6,975 nt of DNA from JAFDZV01 sp966128725 (GCA_966128725.1 CBHYLN010000206.1:1-6975), one strand, 5' to 3'; counted from the first letter of the stretch, positions 1 to 6,766 are shown. A program made the numbers and translations. The notes: generated by a model from the sequence alone, not told the origin.

Positions 1-1542
1 CGCCCGCAGGGCGACCGTTTCTACGTTGCGCAGGGCGACTCGCTGTTCACCATCGAATGCACGAATCTGGTGAAGCACGGCACCTACATTCCACAACCGG
101 CTTCGTTCCTGGCCGTGGACTCGGCCGGCACCGCCATTATTGCCGGCAGCGAAAAAGGCGCGTGGATCTTCAACACCACAGCCTTCGTGCCCACACCGGG
201 CAACGAGACACGCAGTGATGCGTTTTCCAGCGCTACGTTTGCCGGAACCAATGGGCCTCTGATTCTCGGGCATCGATCCGGAGCCGTTTCCGAATGGGAT
301 CGGACACAGTTGCGGATGGAACGCACCCTATCGCGCAACGCCGCAACGGTTGCGGTCTCGGCCGACGGGCGCTCGATTGCAACCGCGGGCGGCAAACCGG
401 GCTTGGTGATATGGGATCACACAGGCCGGCAGGTTGGCCAGTACGACACTTCGGCAACGGCTGTGGCGCTTAGCGCTGACGGCCATTTGCTGGCCTCGGC
501 GTCGGGCCAGTACGTTACCGTGTTCAACCGCAATCTCCGGACGCTTGCGCCAATCGCGCATTTTGAGGCCACCGATAACGGCTGGGTTGATCAGCTTCGA
601 TTCCTGCCCAACGACCAGCTGATGGTTGTCACAGCCCTGATGCCCAACAACCTCCCCTGCGTTGCCGGGCGCACGGTATCCAACATTGCGCTCTGGGACG
701 CATCCTCGGGCAGACGGCTCGGCGTTTTGGTTGATGGGCGAATCTCGCTGCAACACCTGGCAGTATCAAGCGATGGGAGCACGGTGGCAACCATTGGCCC
801 ATATTTCACCTGTGATGGAAGCGCCACGCGCCCGATTCACATTCAAGGTATTTCGGGAATCACACACCCAGCTTCGTTCCCCGATCAGGAGATATGGGCA
901 ACCGACGTTGCCGTCCCCAGCGGCGGAGCATTTGTAGCCACTGTTGACGGTACTCCGCATCGAACACTTCGATTCCGAAACGCACTGACCGGCGAGGCGG
1001 TGGACTCACTTGCTCGCGACGCATTGGCCTACTCGGTTGCCTTCTCCCACAACGCTCGCATACTGGCCTGCGGACGCACCGACGGAACGATTCGCTTTAT
1101 CAACATGCACACCCGCAGCCTGCTGTATACCTTCGCCGGCTATCCAGCCGTGCAGTCCGCGTTGTTCTTCAGCTCCACGGCCCCATCGTTTGTCTCGCGC
1201 ACGGACGACGGCACAATGATCGTATGGAGAACCGATGGGCTGGACAGCGTCACGGCCAACGTTACGGGACCGATTGCAAGGCCGGGACTTTCGATTGCTG
1301 CCCGACCCAACCCGGCAACAGGCACAACACAGATTGCGTTCACGCTTGCGCGGCCGGCCCACGTTCGCATCACCGTTTCCACGGCCGACGGACGCATCCT
1401 CGCCGAACTGGCCAATGGCGAGTTCGAGGCCGGTGCGCAGAACATATCATGGAATACCGAGGGCTATGCCTCCGGCACCTACTTCTGCAGGATCACAACG
1501 CCCGATGGGCATGCAGGCTGCACCGTTGCCGTGATCCGTTAA
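1..1542 (+). CDS. WD40-like beta-propeller protein with C-terminal T9SS/FlgD-like sorting domain, 5' truncated
   Basis: The reading frame is open from base 1 with no credible start, so this is the 3' end of a longer gene (513 residues visible). The GTG at 70 lies inside the frame and is not a convincing start. The visible part has several degenerate WD40-like blades: repeated VAVSADGRSIATAGG, VALSADGHLLASASG and LAVSSDGSTVATIG segments, with strands ending in VIWD, ALWD or VWRTDG. The last 78 residues start at PNPATGTTQIAFTL (near base 1306) and run through VRITVSTADGR, FEAGAQNISWN and ASGTYFCRI to a basic VAVIR end. That pattern matches type IX secretion sorting or FlgD Ig-like tails. Inferred role: an exported or surface-anchored propeller, probably for protein binding; substrate unknown. 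The missing N-terminus should carry a Sec signal peptide. Two cysteines in the tail are slightly unusual. No terminator is visible in the 28 bp before the convergent next gene. Confidence 0.88.
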   Translation, partial: RPQGDRFYVAQGDSLFTIECTNLVKHGTYIPQPASFLAVDSAGTAIIAGSEKGAWIFNTTAFVPTPGNETRSDAFSSATFAGTNGPLILGHRSGAVSEWDRTQLRMERTLSRNAATVAVSADGRSIATAGGKPGLVIWDHTGRQVGQYDTSATAVALSADGHLLASASGQYVTVFNRNLRTLAPIAHFEATDNGWVDQLRFLPNDQLMVVTALMPNNLPCVAGRTVSNIALWDASSGRRLGVLVDGRISLQHLAVSSDGSTVATIGPYFTCDGSATRPIHIQGISGITHPASFPDQEIWATDVAVPSGGAFVATVDGTPHRTLRFRNALTGEAVDSLARDALAYSVAFSHNARILACGRTDGTIRFINMHTRSLLYTFAGYPAVQSALFFSSTAPSFVSRTDDGTMIVWRTDGLDSVTANVTGPIARPGLSIAARPNPATGTTQIAFTLARPAHVRITVSTADGRILAELANGEFEAGAQNISWNTEGYASGTYFCRITTPDGHAGCTVAVIR

Positions 1543-1570
1543 CACGCCGCCGCCGGACAGACCGAGAACG

Positions 1571-1909
1571 CTAGGCGGAGAACAGGGCATCGAAATCAAT
1601 CAGAAGCGATACCAGCGTATCACATTCCTGGCGCCCGTCGAATTCGCGCGCGGCGTGGGCGCCAACTGAACTGGACGTTGGGAACCGCGACCCGCTTTCG
1701 AGAATCGAATGCACGCGCGGCAGGAACACGAACTGCAACCATTGCTCCAGGCTCATCGTGTCCATCGCGAATGCCATCGTGAAGTTGAAGGCCTCGGCCG
1801 GGGGCGGCTGGATCCGCCAAAGGCCCAGGCGCCGCAATTCCTGCTCGATAGCATCAAGCCGCGCGGCAACGTCCGTGCGGCTTGGTTCGTTAACTGATGC
1901 GTTCGTCAT
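1571..1909 (-). CDS. yqcC: YqcC family protein (DUF446), function unknown
   Basis: This 112-residue protein matches the small all-helical YqcC/DUF446 family, which is about 105 residues in E. coli. Recognisable features are the N-terminal helix LDAIEQELRRLGLW, then AFNFTMAFAMDTMSLEQWLQFVFLPRVH (given here as its landmarks: FNFT, FAMDTM, EWLQ-like EQWLQ, PRVH), and the C-terminal IDFDALF. E. coli YqcC has the equivalent FMDTM, EWLQWV, IPRMH and LDALF segments. The family has no assigned biochemical function; the E. coli gene sits beside the pseudouridine synthase gene truC, which is absent here. I chose the ATG at 1909 because a good Shine-Dalgarno (GGGAGA) lies about six bases upstream and the family homology starts soon after. 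The same frame runs on to 2098, but that extension translates the upstream repeat and is not credible. The gene ends 28 bp from the convergent propeller gene. Its leader contains the tandem structured repeat. Confidence 0.88.
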   Translation of the reverse strand: MTNASVNEPSRTDVAARLDAIEQELRRLGLWRIQPPPAEAFNFTMAFAMDTMSLEQWLQFVFLPRVHSILESGSRFPTSSSVGAHAAREFDGRQECDTLVSLLIDFDALFSA

Positions 1910-1953
1910 GGTTGGTCTCCCGTGATCGGCCAGGTTGGCCGCTGGATGAGAAC

Positions 1954-2059
1954 AAAAAAAATCCCCGCGTTCCACGAGCGACGCGCCACACTTACATGGT
2001 CCACACCCCAGATCGGGACCAGGCTTCGGTAGGTGCGCCACGCGCCGGAACGCGGGGAT
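1954..2059 (-). terminator. Possible intrinsic terminator or attenuator in the yqcC leader
   Basis: Read on the minus strand, the 13-14 bp GC-rich outer stem of repeat copy 1 ends directly in eight consecutive U (complement of 1954-1961). It could stop transcripts coming from the zinc-ribbon gene upstream, or act as a regulated attenuator if the yqcC promoter lies further upstream. The stem encloses about 70 bases, longer than a usual terminator loop. The function is therefore inferred, and the internal helices would need to fold to bring the arms together. Confidence 0.45.
1961..2059 (-). repeat. Structured repeat element, copy 1, followed by a U8 run on the minus strand
   Basis: A ~99 bp element bounded by a perfect 13-bp inverted repeat (ATCCCCGCGTTCC at 1961-1973 against GGAACGCGGGGAT at 2047-2059). 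Inside are a shorter bulged GCGC-based stem (1983-1989 with 2033-2038) and a 6-bp hairpin TGGTCC/GGACCA (1997-2002 with 2016-2021), so three nested helices are possible. It matches copy 2 over 98 bp with four substitutions and no gaps. Eight A (1954-1961) adjoin its left end, so on the minus strand the stem is directly followed by U8, as in an intrinsic terminator. This lies 44 bases before the yqcC ATG. I assign the minus strand because substitutions preserve pairing only there. Family identity is unknown; a dispersed DNA repeat is the alternative. Confidence 0.85.
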
Positions 2060-2169
2060 GGATAGGCTTTCACGGTATGCTCGCTCAGCATGGGACAATC
2101 CTGCATCACCATGCGAACGTTATCAACTGTCCCCGGTTTTTCTCTGGCCGGCCAATCGATCGTTCATCA
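2060..2169. other. Spacer between the two repeat copies, no gene seen
   Basis: About 110 bp with no credible reading frame. It holds a 10-bp palindrome TGGCCGGCCA (2145-2154) and a short T run at 2136-2141. I see no clear promoter or terminator here. The open frames that cross it in several directions are carried by the GC-rich repeats and show no family resemblance. Confidence 0.5.
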
Positions 2170-2268
2170 ATCCCCGCGTTCCGCGAGCGACGCGCCACGC
2201 TGACATGGTCCACACCCCAGATCGGGACCAGGCTTCGGTAGGTGCGCCACGCGCCGAAACGCGGGGAC
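2170..2268 (-). repeat. Structured repeat element, copy 2
   Basis: Second copy of the element, starting 209 bp after copy 1 in the same orientation and separated from it by 111 bp that are not duplicated. It keeps the outer stem, the inner TGGTCC/GGACCA hairpin (2206-2211 with 2225-2230) and the GCGC stem. Relative to copy 1 the outer-stem differences are A to G at 2183, G to A at 2257 and T to C at 2268. On the minus-strand RNA these give C-G, G-U and U-G pairs; on the plus strand two of them would be C-A or A-C mismatches. This copy has no long U run after the stem, only UU, so it is less likely to terminate transcription by itself. Confidence 0.85.
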
Positions 2269-2353
2269 CGACAATCATTCACAACGGAGCTTGTTCAACG
2301 AGGATCGAGCCGCAGTCAACACATCGATATCGGACGATCGGGTTCCGGGTTTG

Positions 2354-2611
2354 CTACATTTCAAACATGTTTACCTGTCCGGCCGAATCGTGGCCGGAGC
2401 GCCAGTTATCGTTCGGATTTGCAAGCCGCGCCCCGCATTGCGTGCAGAAGAAGGCCACAGGTTGCTGCACGATCGCACCGCAGGCGCCGCACAATCTCCG
2501 CACCGGCGAACCGCAACAGGCGCAGTACTTGTCGTTTGCGTAACCGAACGCATGGCACGCCCCGCACCGCACAATTGCCTCATCTTCCGCTTCGGAACGC
2601 TCGTCAGTCAT
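2354..2611 (-). CDS. Small double-zinc-ribbon protein
   Basis: An 85-residue protein with two zinc-ribbon units in tandem. The first has CGAC, ten residues, then CACC; the second has CGAC, about nine residues, then CTQC. This gives eight cysteines as four CxxC knuckles, the pattern of the double zinc ribbon (DZR) fold. An acidic N-terminus (TDERSEAEDEA) and a short polar tail ending NMFEM flank the ribbons. There is no membrane segment or signal peptide. Such proteins are usually cytoplasmic and may bind nucleic acid or protein partners; the specific role is unknown. I chose the ATG at 2611, just before the acidic stretch. Its upstream signal is weak (AAGAG about seven bases away). Another ATG at 2644 and the frame start at 2695 would add residues without family resemblance. 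It is divergent from the large ATPase gene and lies upstream of the repeats and yqcC on the same strand. Confidence 0.75.
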   Translation of the reverse strand: MTDERSEAEDEAIVRCGACHAFGYANDKYCACCGSPVRRLCGACGAIVQQPVAFFCTQCGARLANPNDNWRSGHDSAGQVNMFEM

Positions 2612-2733
2612 GATTACACTCTTAGCCTGGAATTCCTGTCTCATACCCGCTTGGTTTGGCGCATTGGGCACCCGAACATCGCGCGGCACATTCAAACATC
2701 AGTGTCAGATAACGGATTTCAATATATTCCGGC

Positions 2734-2763
2734 CGATTATCGCTTCCAGCTAAAGCGATTATC
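2734..2763. promoter_or_regulatory. Candidate operator: repeated CGATTATC with dyad symmetry
   Basis: CGATTATC occurs at 2734-2741 and again at 2756-2763, exactly 22 bp apart, about two helical turns. The same sequence is also an 11-bp inverted repeat with one mismatch (2735-2745 against 2753-2763) around a 7-bp centre, because GATTATC is itself nearly palindromic. It sits just downstream of the AATATATT box and 118 bp before the ATPase ATG. SARP-type regulators are known to bind direct repeats spaced 11 or 22 bp, so autoregulation is possible. This is inferred from spacing alone. Confidence 0.3.
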
Positions 2764-2769
2764 CACGCC

Positions 2770-2823
2770 GGGGTACGCCACGAATTGCCAAAAAGTGGTG
2801 CCCCGACACGCCCTGCACAGGGC
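2770..2823 (+). other. Two potential hairpins in the ATPase leader
   Basis: GGGG (2770-2773) and CCAC (2778-2781) can pair with GTGG (2795-2798) and CCCC (2801-2804) across a small internal loop. Next comes a near-perfect palindrome GCCCTG-CA-CAGGGC (2810-2823). Neither is followed by a T run, so they are not typical terminators. They may be leader RNA structure or protein-binding dyads, or chance in GC-rich DNA. Confidence 0.3.
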
Positions 2824-2880
2824 AAACCGACCATCTTTCCCCTTCACGGTCCGGGCTTTCGGGCTTGGCACACGGTCGCG

Positions 2881-5800
2881 ATGCAACGAGCACAGATCGA
2901 TTTCCTCAATCACGGGCTGCTTCCGTTTGTTGGCCGTTCCGATGAACTGGAGCGTATCGCCCGGTTCTGGAGCGGCACCGCCGACGCACCGGGCCTGCGC
3001 GCAATGCTGATTCTTGGCGAAGCCGGCATCGGCAAAAGCAGGTTGATCGAGGAAGCCAGCACCCGCGTTACCGACGAGGGTGGCACCATTGTATACACCC
3101 GCCTGTATCCGGATTCCTCCTCCTCGCTGGTGCTGCTGCTGGCGCGTGCGCTGGCGCGATCGGCGACGGCGCAGTTGCTGTTGAAGAGCGAGCCGGAGGA
3201 GACCATCGCGTCGGTTACCGCTGCGCTTATACGCATCTGCAGTCTCCGCCCCACGTTGCTCATCATCGAGGATCTTCACCTGCTGGCCGGGGATGCCGTG
3301 CGCGATTTCACCGCGCTGGCCGATCGCCTGGCCGACGAGCCGATATCGGTAATCGCCACGGCGCGGCCGATCGAGTCGCCGGCGCGGGCGTTGCTGGAAC
3401 GGTTCCTGGTGGAGGAAATGCCGCTTGGCGGCCTGGCAACCGACGATGTAACCGTGTTGTGCGAACGTGTTTTCGGCGAACGGCTGGAGGACGACATCCT
3501 CAACATCCTGATCGAAAAAACCACGGGCAACTCGCTGGCCCTGCGCTCGGCGTTGCGCGCAGGCATTCGTCCGGTTGGCGGTTCCGGCGCCCGTATGGGT
3601 GGCGCACGCCCGGCCGGAGTAACGTCGCACGTGGATCATGCGGCGTTTGTTGGCGCGCTCGAACGCAATGTTCGGCTGCTCTCCGAAGGGATGGTGGCCC
3701 ACCTTACGCCCCAGGAGAAGGCTGCCGCGCAGGCGCTTTCGATGCTCGGCGAGGTGTTTGCCCGCGAAACCGCGCAAGCGCTTCTGTTGACCGAGGCGCC
3801 GATGCTGGAAGTGCTGGCATTCAAGGGAATCATCACGGCCTCGGCCACGCCCCCGCCCCCGCTTACGGCAACCGCCAGCCGGCATCAACCGATGGCGTTC
3901 ACGCACTCGTTGCTGCACCGCCATTTCGCCGACAACTCGGCATACAACGCCACAGCGGTTGTAACCCTGCTGGCCAACAATCTGCCGCTGTATTCACTGT
4001 CACCGTTCGCGCAACTGGCACGGCATGCCCGTGAGATAACCGCGGGGCCGGAGATCATCACGGGCGCGATCCATCAACTCTTCGCAATCCAGAACACGCT
4101 GGACCGCGGTCGCAACTGGGCCGAGGCCTCGAAGGTTGGTGCCACGGCCGAGGCATTGTTCCAGGCAAGCGAGGCAATGTTTGGCGCCGATGAGCGGAAC
4201 GAACTGGAAGCCCTGGTGCTGATCAACCAGTTGCAACTGCAACGCCGGTTGCAACTGCCGAACTTCCCGGAGTTGCTGGACCGGTTGCTGGCGCTCACCG
4301 AGTCGCCCGCTAACGCACATGGTGGCATGCTGCGCATGCGCGCGCTGGTATTCAAGCGCCGATACGTGAAACGCCGTTCACCGGCCGAGTGCCTGCAGCT
4401 TGGCGCCGAGGTCGACGAGCTGCTGGAACGCTTCCCGGAACTGGAGTTCAGCCAGCCCTACGTCAGTCACCTTCGCGAATCGGTAACGGCGGCAACGATG
4501 ATCACCGATTCAACGGCACATCGCGAGGTTGAGCGCCGGTTGGAGCGGCTGATGCACGCCGAACAGGCGTCCGATGCATTCCGCTTCAACGCATGGCGAA
4601 CGCTGGCGCCGCATTTTCTCAGCCTCGTGGATTCGCGCGAGGAGCTGGAGCAGCGCGATCGGTTGATCGCCGAACTGGAGGCGACGGCAACCGAAGGCGA
4701 TTCGTCGTTGATGATCTGGAAGATCGCCTTTCACTTCCTGAACGGACGATTCGATCAGGTGGAAACGGCTATCGAGGGCGCGCTCCCGGTGTTCAAGGCT
4801 CTGGGATTTCAGATGGAGATCGTGAGCTGCCGCCTTCTGGAAACGTTCGCGCGCATCGCCATCAACGGCGACGCCCGAACGCCGATTCCCGAAATCGAAT
4901 CGATGTATGTAAGCCTGCCGGAACAGATCCGGCACAATCTGGAAGCAACCGCGCCGGCACATTTCGTTGCGGCCTCGTTGCTTGTGGGCGATACCGAGGC
5001 GGCCATCCATTACGTGGCGGCCCTGCACGCGAACGTTCTGGACTTCCAACAGCCCGAGCGCATTGCCCTGTATGCGCTTGCAACGCGCGACACCGATTGC
5101 CTGCGTCGTATGCTGGAGACCAATCCCGATCCGGACTTCTCGGCCTTGATAGCTGCTGTGCTGAGCGGCGAGGCAACCGATCAGGCGCAGAGTAACATCG
5201 AATATCTGCTGCGGCCGCTGGTGCTCTCCACCGATGATCTTATCCAGCGCGTGGCCTGCCTGGCGGTAATTGCGGAAATCGACACGGCGCACCCGGCACT
5301 GGGTGTAGGCAAACGGAACGAAGCCCGCATCCACGAGTGCCTGTTGGCCATGCTGGAGTGGTTGCACGAGCGCGCCCTGCCGGCAATCATGCGCCCGCTT
5401 CTGGATCGGCACGACCGCTGGCTTACCAAGGCCGAGGCCAAGGCATGGCGCTCGAATGCGGCCACGCTTGGGAAGCAACGGCAGGAGGCCCGCATCCAAA
5501 CCGGTGTTGCCCACCGCACGCACGTGTCGTTGTTCGGTGCGATCAGCGTGCAGAAACCGGAGGACGAGTCGGCAATTCGGATTCGCGGCACGCAGCTATG
5601 CGCGCTGCTGGGCCTTATGGCGGCCGATCACATGCTTTCCAAGCCGCTTACCGCGCAGGAGTTCGCGGCCATTGTATTCGGCTCCGAACGCGATCCCGAC
5701 AGTGTCCGCAAATCAATGAACTTCGCCGTGTTCCGCCTGCGCGAGGCGCTGGGCGCCGACGCAATCTCCACAACCGGCGAAACTCCGCGGTTGAACCCGG

Positions 5801-6192
5801 AGATTGTCCGGGTGGATCTTGTGGAAGCGCATCATCACCTGGCCGAGGCCACTGCCGCCACGCGCGACGGCGCATTGATGCGCGCGTTGCCCGATCTGAT
5901 TGCGGCATTGAAAATCAGCGGCGGCCAGGTCCCCTTCCCCACGCTGTACGACGAGTTCTTCGAGGCAGCGCGCGAGGATTTTGAAAGCGGATTGCGCACC
6001 ACCACCATCAAACTGGCGCGTGCTCTGAAGCGCGAAGGCGATAGCGCCGCCGCCGAGGAAATCCTGCGCCTGGCGTTCGCCGCAATGCCCGACGACGAGG
6101 AAATCGCCGAGCTGCTGCAGGAGGCGTTGATCGCGATGGGCAAGCGAACCGAGGCGAAACGTATCGGCATGCGCGTGGAACTGGCCGAGTAA
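2881..6192 (+). CDS. STAND-type ATPase transcriptional regulator with C-terminal winged-helix and BTAD-like domains
   Basis: A 1103-residue protein. Residues 16-23 read FVGRSDEL, the entry motif of MalT/LAL-type ATPases. Walker A is GEAGIGKSR (46-54) and Walker B is TLLIIED (125-131). An ISVIATAR strand (about 155-162) resembles sensor 1, and TTGNSLAL (about 214-221) is the GxP-like GNS region. A helical LTPQEKAAAQALSML segment near 275 and FTHSLLHRHF near 340 also resemble LAL regulators. A long helical, TPR-like region follows to about 870. From THVSLFG (880) there is an OmpR-like winged helix, with recognition helix VRKSMNFAVFRLREALG (942-958), then a BTAD-like TPR region to the end. It is thus a SARP-like regulator with the usual domain order reversed, probably cytoplasmic; ligand and targets are unknown. 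I chose the ATG at 2881 over TTG 2785 because homology begins 15 residues later; no clear Shine-Dalgarno precedes either. Confidence 0.85.
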   Translation: MQRAQIDFLNHGLLPFVGRSDELERIARFWSGTADAPGLRAMLILGEAGIGKSRLIEEASTRVTDEGGTIVYTRLYPDSSSSLVLLLARALARSATAQLLLKSEPEETIASVTAALIRICSLRPTLLIIEDLHLLAGDAVRDFTALADRLADEPISVIATARPIESPARALLERFLVEEMPLGGLATDDVTVLCERVFGERLEDDILNILIEKTTGNSLALRSALRAGIRPVGGSGARMGGARPAGVTSHVDHAAFVGALERNVRLLSEGMVAHLTPQEKAAAQALSMLGEVFARETAQALLLTEAPMLEVLAFKGIITASATPPPPLTATASRHQPMAFTHSLLHRHFADNSAYNATAVVTLLANNLPLYSLSPFAQLARHAREITAGPEIITGAIHQLFAIQNTLDRGRNWAEASKVGATAEALFQASEAMFGADERNELEALVLINQLQLQRRLQLPNFPELLDRLLALTESPANAHGGMLRMRALVFKRRYVKRRSPAECLQLGAEVDELLERFPELEFSQPYVSHLRESVTAATMITDSTAHREVERRLERLMHAEQASDAFRFNAWRTLAPHFLSLVDSREELEQRDRLIAELEATATEGDSSLMIWKIAFHFLNGRFDQVETAIEGALPVFKALGFQMEIVSCRLLETFARIAINGDARTPIPEIESMYVSLPEQIRHNLEATAPAHFVAASLLVGDTEAAIHYVAALHANVLDFQQPERIALYALATRDTDCLRRMLETNPDPDFSALIAAVLSGEATDQAQSNIEYLLRPLVLSTDDLIQRVACLAVIAEIDTAHPALGVGKRNEARIHECLLAMLEWLHERALPAIMRPLLDRHDRWLTKAEAKAWRSNAATLGKQRQEARIQTGVAHRTHVSLFGAISVQKPEDESAIRIRGTQLCALLGLMAADHMLSKPLTAQEFAAIVFGSERDPDSVRKSMNFAVFRLREALGADAISTTGETPRLNPEIVRVDLVEAHHHLAEATAATRDGALMRALPDLIAALKISGGQVPFPTLYDEFFEAAREDFESGLRTTTIKLARALKREGDSAAAEEILRLAFAAMPDDEEIAELLQEALIAMGKRTEAKRIGMRVELAE

Positions 6193-6246
6193 GCGGCCGG
6201 GCCAGGCCCGCCCCCTTCCTTGAAGTGCCGGCGACGAAGTATCAAC

Positions 6247-6283
6247 AAGGCCGATGCCCGCGCATGACGTGGGCATCGGCCTT
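6247..6283. terminator. Bidirectional hairpin terminator between convergent genes
   Basis: A perfect 13-bp inverted repeat AAGGCCGATGCCC (6247-6259) and GGGCATCGGCCTT (6271-6283). On the plus strand three more pairs (one G-U) leave a 5-base loop. It lies 54 bp after the ATPase stop and 27 bp after the globin stop, where both genes need termination. T tracts are minimal on either side (arms begin AAGG and end CCTT), so it is a strong hairpin with weak U runs. Confidence 0.75.
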
Positions 6284-6310
6284 CAACATTCCGGCTGGCA
6301 TTGGCGGGTG

Positions 6311-6766
6311 TTACGCCGCCACGGTCTGGTACAGGGCCGCATGCTGGGCCTGTACCGCCGATTCGTGCGCGGCGATCATCGTGGCGCTGAGCGCGGCGTA
6401 CGCCTCGGTCCACGCGGCCGCTACTTCCGGCGTGTATGCCTCGCCCAGGCCTTTCTCCAACGTCCACAACAGCGCCGCACCAACGGTACGATAATCCTCC
6501 GGGCGCACGTGATATCCCGCGTGGCGGCTGCCAAGGCTTGTCACGGCCGGCTGAATCGTGTCGAAGCGGTCGAGCCCGGCTACCACCATCGCCAGCATGC
6601 CCATCAACTTCCGACCCTGCTCGCGCATGTTTGCGCCGGTGAACAACGGTGCCAGGTTTGCATCCAACTCGAACAACCGACCATAGAAAAGTTCGGCGGC
6701 TGTGTCGGCGATCGGTGCAACCATCGCGAACGTTTCCTTTACAAGAGTTACCTGCTCGTTTGTCAT
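6311..6766 (-). CDS. Single-domain globin (FHb/SDgb-like; sometimes annotated hemin receptor)
   Basis: A 151-residue haem globin without a reductase domain. The key positions align with Vitreoscilla haemoglobin: Tyr28 in FYGRLF (B10), Phe42 in PLFTGA (CD1), Gln50 in MREQGRKLM (E7), His82 in SRHAGY as the proximal haem ligand (F8), and Tyr92 in PEDYRTVG (G5). ALLWTLEKGLG and AAAWTEAYAALS are typical of the bacterial group often mislabelled hemin receptor. The expected role is reversible binding of oxygen or nitric oxide in the cytoplasm, for storage, sensing or detoxification with an external reductant; which of these applies cannot be told. The ATG at 6766 has a good Shine-Dalgarno (AGGGA) about seven bases upstream and leaves the normal N-terminus TNEQVTLVKETF. 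The helix-H glutamate of flavohaemoglobins is one position off. It appears to be a single-gene unit ending at the shared hairpin. Confidence 0.93.
   Translation of the reverse strand: MTNEQVTLVKETFAMVAPIADTAAELFYGRLFELDANLAPLFTGANMREQGRKLMGMLAMVVAGLDRFDTIQPAVTSLGSRHAGYHVRPEDYRTVGAALLWTLEKGLGEAYTPEVAAAWTEAYAALSATMIAAHESAVQAQHAALYQTVAA

Larger units (their letters stand above)
2612..2880. other. Divergent intergenic region between the zinc-ribbon and ATPase genes
   Basis: This 269 bp spacer must hold the promoters for both divergent genes. An AT-rich palindrome AATATATT (2721-2728) could supply a TATATT-type -10 on either strand, but I find no convincing -35 at standard spacing. Downstream of it are a dyad/direct-repeat site (2734-2763) and two potential hairpins (2770-2804 and 2810-2823), all ahead of the ATPase start. 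A frame from TTG at 2785 joins the ATPase gene in phase but looks like leader. Confidence 0.5.

Noticed and set aside
1910..2098. N-terminal extension of yqcC to an ATG at 2098
   Set aside because: It translates the repeat element antisense; family homology and a good Shine-Dalgarno both support the ATG at 1909.
1961..2268. CRISPR array
   Set aside because: There are only two units, each 98-99 bp, with a 111 bp spacer. This does not fit CRISPR repeat length or number, and no cas genes are visible.
1897..2543. Plus-strand reading frames across the repeats
   Set aside because: Their similarity to each other comes solely from the duplicated repeat; there is no domain signal, and they overlap supported minus-strand genes.
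2291..3010. Plus-strand frame antisense to the zinc-ribbon gene
   Set aside because: It overlaps the cysteine-patterned gene and the ATPase N-terminus, and shows no domain.
2737..3924. Long minus-strand frame antisense to the ATPase
   Set aside because: It is Arg/Gln-rich with no motifs, a typical GC-rich shadow of a gene with clear Walker motifs.
4510..5523. Long minus-strand frame antisense to the ATPase middle region
   Set aside because: It has no recognisable domain, and the plus-strand frame is continuous through it to a conserved C-terminal domain.
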